Part shown: in pieces, positions 8,835-64,000 of the stretch
Layout: the number at the start of each line of letters is the position of its first letter
How positions within the stretch are numbered: position 1 is the stretch's first letter
Assembly (NCBI GenBank): GCA_030248135.1
Contig: JASANC010001021.1
Coordinates: 1 to 64,000 of the forward strand
Length of the DNA: 64,000 nucleotides
Source: Theristus sp. LFF4_11
Taxonomy: Eukaryota; Nematoda; Chromadorea; Monhysterida; Xyalidae
Reading direction: 5' to 3'
The notes under the pieces: generated by a model
Told to the model about the DNA's origin: nothing
Seen by the model: the letters and a program-made list of their open reading frames with translations, nothing else
The model's database searches: none
Program-made: the position numbers and the translations under genes

Positions 8835-10869
8835 TTGTAGCAGGACACTGTGTTCTGCGTGGCGTAGCTGCTCAGTCGCATGTATCGCAGATGCGTCAGC
8901 AGTCGGATCGAGTTTATCAGCACGTCGTCGTCGACTTTCAGAACGAACGCCGGACGCACGGACGCGTCGGAGCAGTGCGCGTGCACCCAACGCAGCCAGC
9001 TGATCGCTTTGTGCGTCAGATTGCGGTACGTGTCCACGTACGCACCCTGAACAACGTTTTCCACTCACGTTTCGCTCGCGGTTGTTGGTTGAGTTCCTTT
9101 TTGATGATTGGAAAAACAAAGTTTCCAAAGTATCTCCGACTGAAATTGAAAAGCACACCTGCACAACATCAGCGTATTGTTCGCTCTCCCTTGTTAGTCT
9201 CAGCTGAATCGTCCTTCTCTTCGTTTCGTCTGCTTCAACGCCCACAAAGAACAACGCCACTAATTTTGCCCCGAATAATTTCTGACTGGCCCACGATTCG
9301 CGTATGAACTGACGTCTCTAAAAACAGTATGCATGCACTGGTGTTGTTGTTGTTGTTGGGTTTTTAGGCGATGTTTTTAGCCAGGGCTAACCCAGAAAAG
9401 CGCACAGAATGCCGTCGAGTAAGGTGCCCATCGAGTTTTCTCTGTCATTAAGTGCCTATAGCACCCTTCGTCGGGGTTCGAATACCTATCCGAATGCACA
9501 GACAACAGTGTAACGCGCTACCACCCAGGCCTCGAGAGTTGTTACTTGCTAAGTGTTCTGCAAATTTTATTTTTTAAGCTATGGTGTCATTTTTCATGCA
9601 TCTTCAAAATGCTGATCAAATCAAAATTGTGAAAAATAGAAGGAAACGCAACTTTTTTGTTTTTTGTACAGTCCATCTGGAAAATATATGCAACTCAACG
9701 TGATAACCAACCAATTAGCGCTGAGAACTGCTCATGATTAACAAATAAGCGCTGAGAATTGCTATGACCAACCAATCAGCTAGTTGCATAAATTAGCGAG
9801 ATGGGTTGTAGAAGCCCCAGCGGTATTCAGAAATCCGATGATATCTAGATACTAAACTACGTATAGGTATTACAATGGCTTGGTAAGGGTGAATGGACGT
9901 AGAGTGTTCCGTGAATATAGAATGCCCTCGCCACCAAAGGGTTGACAGCCTCAAGCGCCACTCTGTGTTCCTGGGTGTGGGGGCACCAGCAATCAGAGCC
10001 TCTCTCGGACTTGGACGAGTTTTGGAGATTTCCTATCCAGTGGATCGGCCCCATGGGAACAATAGTGCCCACTTGTAATGCATCTCAACAGGATGATCGG
10101 AGAAACAACTAAACAATGATGATCCACAATCATGTACCTTGAAATTTGACGGTGCCGAGTGAACAACGGTCAACAGTTGCAGATCAGGCGATAACATGCG
10201 ACAGACGTCGTCAACAGCGAGCAGCGACGACGACGACAGAGCGAGCGGCTCGTCACTGGCATTCTTGTCGTTGCTGCTGCTGACTGCTTCGTTGCTGTGT
10301 GCGTCCGTTGCTGCCCACAGCCGATCGAGACGCGCGTCGTGGAAGTCGCTCTCTCCCGCCGCTGCGCTTTGCACTGCTGACTCAACGGTTTCATTGTTGT
10401 GCTTGACGACTGTCGGCAACGTTTCGTTATTGAAGCCCATCATTTCGTGATCTGCGTGAGAAAACGTGTTGCTTTTTGTTCACGTGAGAACTGTGGGTTT
10501 AGATGGCGTCCATTGTCGAACACAATCTTCTTTTTATGAGACCTCTTTTTAAGGTGTCGTCAACGTCACATAAAATTCAACTTTTTAAAAATTGATTACG
10601 GTATCAAATTTTTATGTAGACGCCTTATATTGGACAATGTGCAATTTCACAAAGCCAACTCGCAGATGCAAAAGTCGACCCCTAAAATGTAGAAAATGTC
10701 AAATTCAGCAGCGCAAGTGCGCACCATTTTTCGCCATGAATCGCAGCGAACTCGCGACGGATGACGACGGCGGGAAGTTGGCCGTGAGAAAAAGGCCGAA
10801 CAAAGCGGATGCGACGATGATCGACAGCAGAACGAAGGCGACTCGCGACAGCACACGAACGCCACGCAT
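8835..10869 (-). CDS. Beta-1,3-galactosyltransferase-like type II membrane enzyme, N-terminal four exons (3' partial)
   Basis: Enzymes of this family (GT31) add galactose or N-acetylhexosamine in beta-1,3 linkage to glycans in the Golgi lumen. Minus-strand exons: 10869-10725, 10451-10138, 9317-9159 and 9046-8835; joins keep frame (1|2, 0, 0). The start Met at 10869 is followed by a short basic tail and a hydrophobic anchor (VAFVLLSIIVASALFGLFL), then a stem with two N-x-T sites. Family motifs follow in order: LLTVVHSAPSNFKRRQFIRE-SW, LVALFFVGV, YVDTYRNLTHKAISWLRWV and the metal-binding FVLKVDDDVLIN. Exon 4 ends near 8835 at TACAA|GTGTAT after NTVSC. The later motifs (SKWY, YPPY-GGG, EDV) are absent from the rest of the window, so the gene either continues beyond position 1 across about 8.8 kb of satellites or is truncated. 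Confidence 0.75.
9341..9540 (-). mobile_element. tRNA-derived SINE with CAA-repeat tail
   Basis: On the minus strand TGGGTGGTAGCGCGTTACAC resembles a tRNA D-arm/A box and GGTATTCGAACCCCG a T-arm/B box. About 110 bp of body follows, ending in a (CAA)n tail seen as GTTGTTGTTGTTGTT on the plus strand. It lies next to exon 3 of the galactosyltransferase-like gene. Confidence 0.6.
9667..9810. mobile_element. MITE, TACAGTCTA family, short copy
   Basis: Ends TACAGTCCATCTGGAAAATA and, reversed, TACAACCCATCTCGCTAATT. Subterminal ACCAACCAAT boxes flank two GCGCTGAGAA motifs. It sits in intron 2 of the galactosyltransferase-like gene. Confidence 0.65.
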
Positions 10870-13800
10870 AGCACGCGTGCGGGCGCACAGCACGGCACTG
10901 GCGAAAGCACACGCGTGCTACGTGTGACTGTTCGTTCTGAAAACAGCCGCTTGTGCAAGTGAATTTCGTGAAATAGCCGCGCTGAAGAGCCGCCCGTTGT
11001 TGCAAGATAACGGCACCATAAAGTTATTTTTATTTGTGGAGCTGAAAAACACAACCCTGTGTATACAGAGCATTTATGGAGATATATGCACAGTTGAACA
11101 ACGAGCGAAACACGATGACATTATAATGCTGTATATACGTAGCGGGATGATGCGTGGCATATCATGAACGATGGTTTATATTGAACAAACATTGTGCTGT
11201 AAATTTGAATTTGCTCAGCATATTATTCTGATACACCTTTCAGGGGGAGATATAAACAAACGTGACGTGCTTGTCAGTCTGACCATTTTTTTACCTTGTA
11301 AGCCTCGGCACGCATTTTACAACTTCTGCACGTGCGTCAATTTTTCAGGTCAGTGCAAGCAAGGAATCGGCGTAACGAAGCTGAGAATTTGCTGTCACTT
11401 TTTGAACAATGACATCAGCCATCGGAATCCGAAATCGAGCCTCTTAAGGTGAAACTAAGACACTGTAAACTGTCCCTTTCGCGTGGACTCACGGTGTGTC
11501 TTCAACTTTATTTCGTTTTCAAGACTTCAGGCTTTCGTAACGGGAGAATGACGTGCTCAAAACAGCCAATAAATATTTATTTTAGAGAACGCGAGAAACT
11601 CTGTTAGCATAAAACGTCAATGCCGCAACTACGGCTTCCGGATGAAAATCCCACTTTGGCGGTTTTGAACGAAGAAAACTGTTTTCCTGCTTGTTTAAAC
11701 GTTTTTTAACAATTATGTGATAAAAATTACCAATGACGGTACAGATGCAGATACAACGTGTGGCCAAATAATGCAAAATCGTTTGCTACATGTACATGCA
11801 GCGCTGGATAGAAAAAGACCGTTCTGTGTATGATCCATGGTCATGATTCATTTGCATGCCCCTGCTCTGACTCTATGATCGCAAAAACTTTCAAGATAAC
11901 ACAAAACTTTCGACCAAGCTTTCGAAAATATCGATTGTAACTTATCTGTTTATGTGCACAAACTGTACTTATCCTAGTTTCTTTTTTCTGAGGTGTGTGG
12001 GTTTTTCGTTTTTTTACGTGTTTTTAATTTGGACGTTATGGAAGATAAATACGTGGAGCAAAAGAAAAAACGTTTTTGACTGCGATTCTGTCGAAAAATT
12101 GGCTATTCATAGTTATGCATGGGAAACTCAGGATTGAAATGCAGTTTTTAATCCCTAAGTCAGTGCCCTCTGTGCCTTTTCATCTGACATCAAAGAATTG
12201 TGTATGATGAATAATCAGCTATAACATTTGTTTTGTTTTGTGCAAACGTTTCACACACGCAAACAAGCAGACACAACACAACACGTTGCACTTTCGGAAT
12301 ACGGACAGATGCACAACGATTTTACACGTTGCTGTGTCAGGGCCGCGGTACCATTGAAACGGCAAAGTTTGCGCGGCAAAAATATGAAAAATAGCAATAA
12401 CACGCATAATTCTACACATTGTACATGTATAAAACAGGCAACGCTTTCCGGCGCATCGCCGAACCATATTTCTCAAGGCTTCAACATTCTATACACTGTT
12501 ACGGTGTTACCTCTCTTAGATCGTTGAAAGAAAACTGCAAAAAGAATGCTTGCTGCTGAAAGCTAGGCCACTAGAGTGTTTTTCGCAGTAATTTCCCCTT
12601 GAAAACAAAAAAAGTATTTGTGCCCCGGCGGCAAGCGACCACTATAATCAGTTCGTTTAAACGATGGCCACTTTTTTGAACATTCATATTTTTCCAGTCT
12701 TAGTGTCCTTTGTTGTTTCTTTGCTGCACTTTCTTTTTGTCGTTGTTTTTTCTTCAGAAAGTACCAATAAAAATTCCCGAACGAAGCTGTTGTGTCCTGC
12801 GCAGCCACCTGTTGCATAACTGTAAATAAGGATCTATGAGTTCATAAGAAAGTGTCACGTGTACCGGTATATGCATTTCTTGAAAAATAAATGCAAAAAA
12901 GTCGAAGTTTTTTTCGGGACATCCGCTTGTAATGGTTATACGTATTTTTGAGTTGTGGCACCTTCTACAAACCAAAGTTCAAGCAAACTGTAATATCGCT
13001 TCCAAGCGACAGAAACGGCAGAGAACATTAAAAACTTTGACGTGTCAACGGCGACATTGCATTTCGATCGTTGGCGAAGGATGTCATTTATTGTTGCAGC
13101 ACGACGTTGTGTTTTTAGAGTTGTTATTTATAATGAAGTTAGTTTTTCAGCTTATCCACTGCAAACAAAACAAAGCACGAAAGTGTGTGTGTGAGTTTGC
13201 GTGTGTGTCTGTCCGTGACATCTGTTACCTATCAATCTGCCTTTTATTAGGTCTCTCTGCAGTCCACGCGTTTCGTCGAGACCTTCAGCAAAACGGCAAA
13301 ACGCTGAGAGACTGAAGATTTGCACGTCTCAGTCCGAGTAATCCAAATGATTCCTTTTCACCTTTTCCGATGCAAATGTTACTCGAATACAGAGATAGAA
13401 ATTGAAATCACGAAATTTAGCTGGAGTGGTTTGGATTTCAAACTGAATGCACTGCAGGGGGCGAGGTCAACAAAGAAGTAGGTTTTTTGCAGTTTTTTTA
13501 CAACGGCAGCGCATTTGGGAGGGGTACATGGAATTAAAGGGGCTAGCGTAAGAATTGGGCCGCAGCAAATTTCATAGTGCGCGTCGGTGTTGCCGCGGTT
13601 ATGAAGATTTGTGTCTCTTTGAGACCAAAAATTTTTTGTTGGTTCCGCGAGCGTTGTGCATTCAATCGGAGAGCCTTCAACGCAATGTCCGAACGCAAGT
13701 TTGTAAGCAGAGCTGGTTGTAAAATTATGCACAGAAAAATGCGAGGGTTTTCAGATGCGCATTTCCACGATGCGACGACACTTTCTATGGCACTTTTCTA

Positions 13801-14377
13801 TGCAAACACAGCCACTATAATACACGGCCACGCACTTTTGCACTACACGTTGCTCACACACATTCGCGGTTCAAAGTTTATCTTTGTGGTTTTTACAGCG
13901 ATTACACCCTTTTGGCCAATGGAGTTGTTTCAGTGGTTACAATACAAAAGCTTTTTGTGTTGTTATACATGATAGAAACTCAGGAAAAAAATAAAGGATT
14001 TTAAATTTTCAGCCCCGCCTCAGGTAACGCTTCTGTAGTTTTATTACACGCTGAGCCTTGAACTGCACGAACAACAACGACGCTTATGAGTAAATTGCAA
14101 TAATTTTGTCACTGGAGCCAACTTCAGAGCTGCGCAGACCGTAGCTCGGAATAAGAAATTAACAGAATTCAACGTCACCACATTCACGAAGTGTTTGTAA
14201 GTTGACTGATCGCTTTCGGTGCAACGTTTTGATTCAGTTCACTTCTAACCCATGCGTTTTAGGCGGACACTGAGACAGAAAGCAAGCTCGAAAGACACCG
14301 CTGCACTATCGGCTCAAATTGAGCTGTCAAACAACAAACAGTACGTCACAGCAAGATTGAACACGTTCACGCCGACA
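10870..14377. other. Divergent intergenic region between the galactosyltransferase-like gene and twitchin
   Basis: I see no supportable gene here. Open frames are short, AT-rich and without recognisable domains. There is a GTGTGTGTGAG-type low-complexity tract near 13184-13210. The region must contain the promoters of both divergent genes, possibly with 5' UTR exons, but no convincing TATA box or initiator can be picked out by eye. Confidence 0.5.
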
Positions 14378-63976
<49,599 letters not shown>

Positions 63977-64000
63977 GTTTGTTTGTTGTTGAAAGTTTAT

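Noticed and set aside
14252..14377. Upstream in-frame ATG that would extend twitchin by 42 residues
   Set aside because: The added residues resemble nothing in the family, while the ATG at 14378 aligns with the known N-terminus and an acceptor-like TTTTAG lies between.

Overview
The window is eukaryotic DNA, most likely from a nematode. Coding sequence is split into many short exons joined by GT-AG introns with acceptors of the TTTTCAG type, and the encoded giant protein follows the Caenorhabditis elegans twitchin (UNC-22) layout domain by domain. The assignment to nematodes is inference from that similarity; I cannot name a species. Introns and flanks are heavily loaded with short inverted-repeat elements, so the genome is repeat-rich.

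Layout. Positions 1-8560 are almost entirely repetitive. They hold a 490 bp direct duplication carrying a tRNA-derived SINE head, several foldback/MITE elements, and two unrelated satellite arrays (about 4760-8560). A Gly/Tyr minisatellite is fused through a good intron to a Cys-rich C-terminus (3146-3631). On the minus strand at 8835-10869 lie the first four exons of a beta-1,3-galactosyltransferase-like type II Golgi enzyme; its 3' exons are not visible. About 3.5 kb of apparently non-coding DNA (10870-14377) separates it from a divergently transcribed giant gene that fills the rest of the window.

That gene is the twitchin orthologue. From the ATG at 14378 to the last complete exon end at 63976 I could join about 82 exons, and every junction keeps the reading frame, giving about 5,136 codons if all linker exons are used. 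The order is Ig1, Ig2, linker, Ig3, long disordered linker (including one 2,064-nt exon with PEVK-like repeats), Ig4-Ig9, Fn1-Fn2, then nine consecutive Ig-Fn-Fn super-repeats of about 295 residues each, then Ig19-Fn21-Fn22-Fn23 running off the window. The remaining Ig/Fn repeats, the kinase domain and the C-terminal Ig domains expected for twitchin lie beyond the right edge. Three GC-rich exons inside the linker region each carry an ATG and end in a phase-0 donor, suggesting internal promoters and shorter isoforms.

The introns hold at least four families of terminal-inverted-repeat elements (TACAGTCTA-, TACAGGGTG-, TACAGTGGCGG- and TACCGTA-type). Most are bounded by TA, and one is nested inside another copy of its own family. 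These elements, the GC-AG intron, the phase-0 cassette linker and the Gly/Tyr-Cys fusion are the points most worth a second look.
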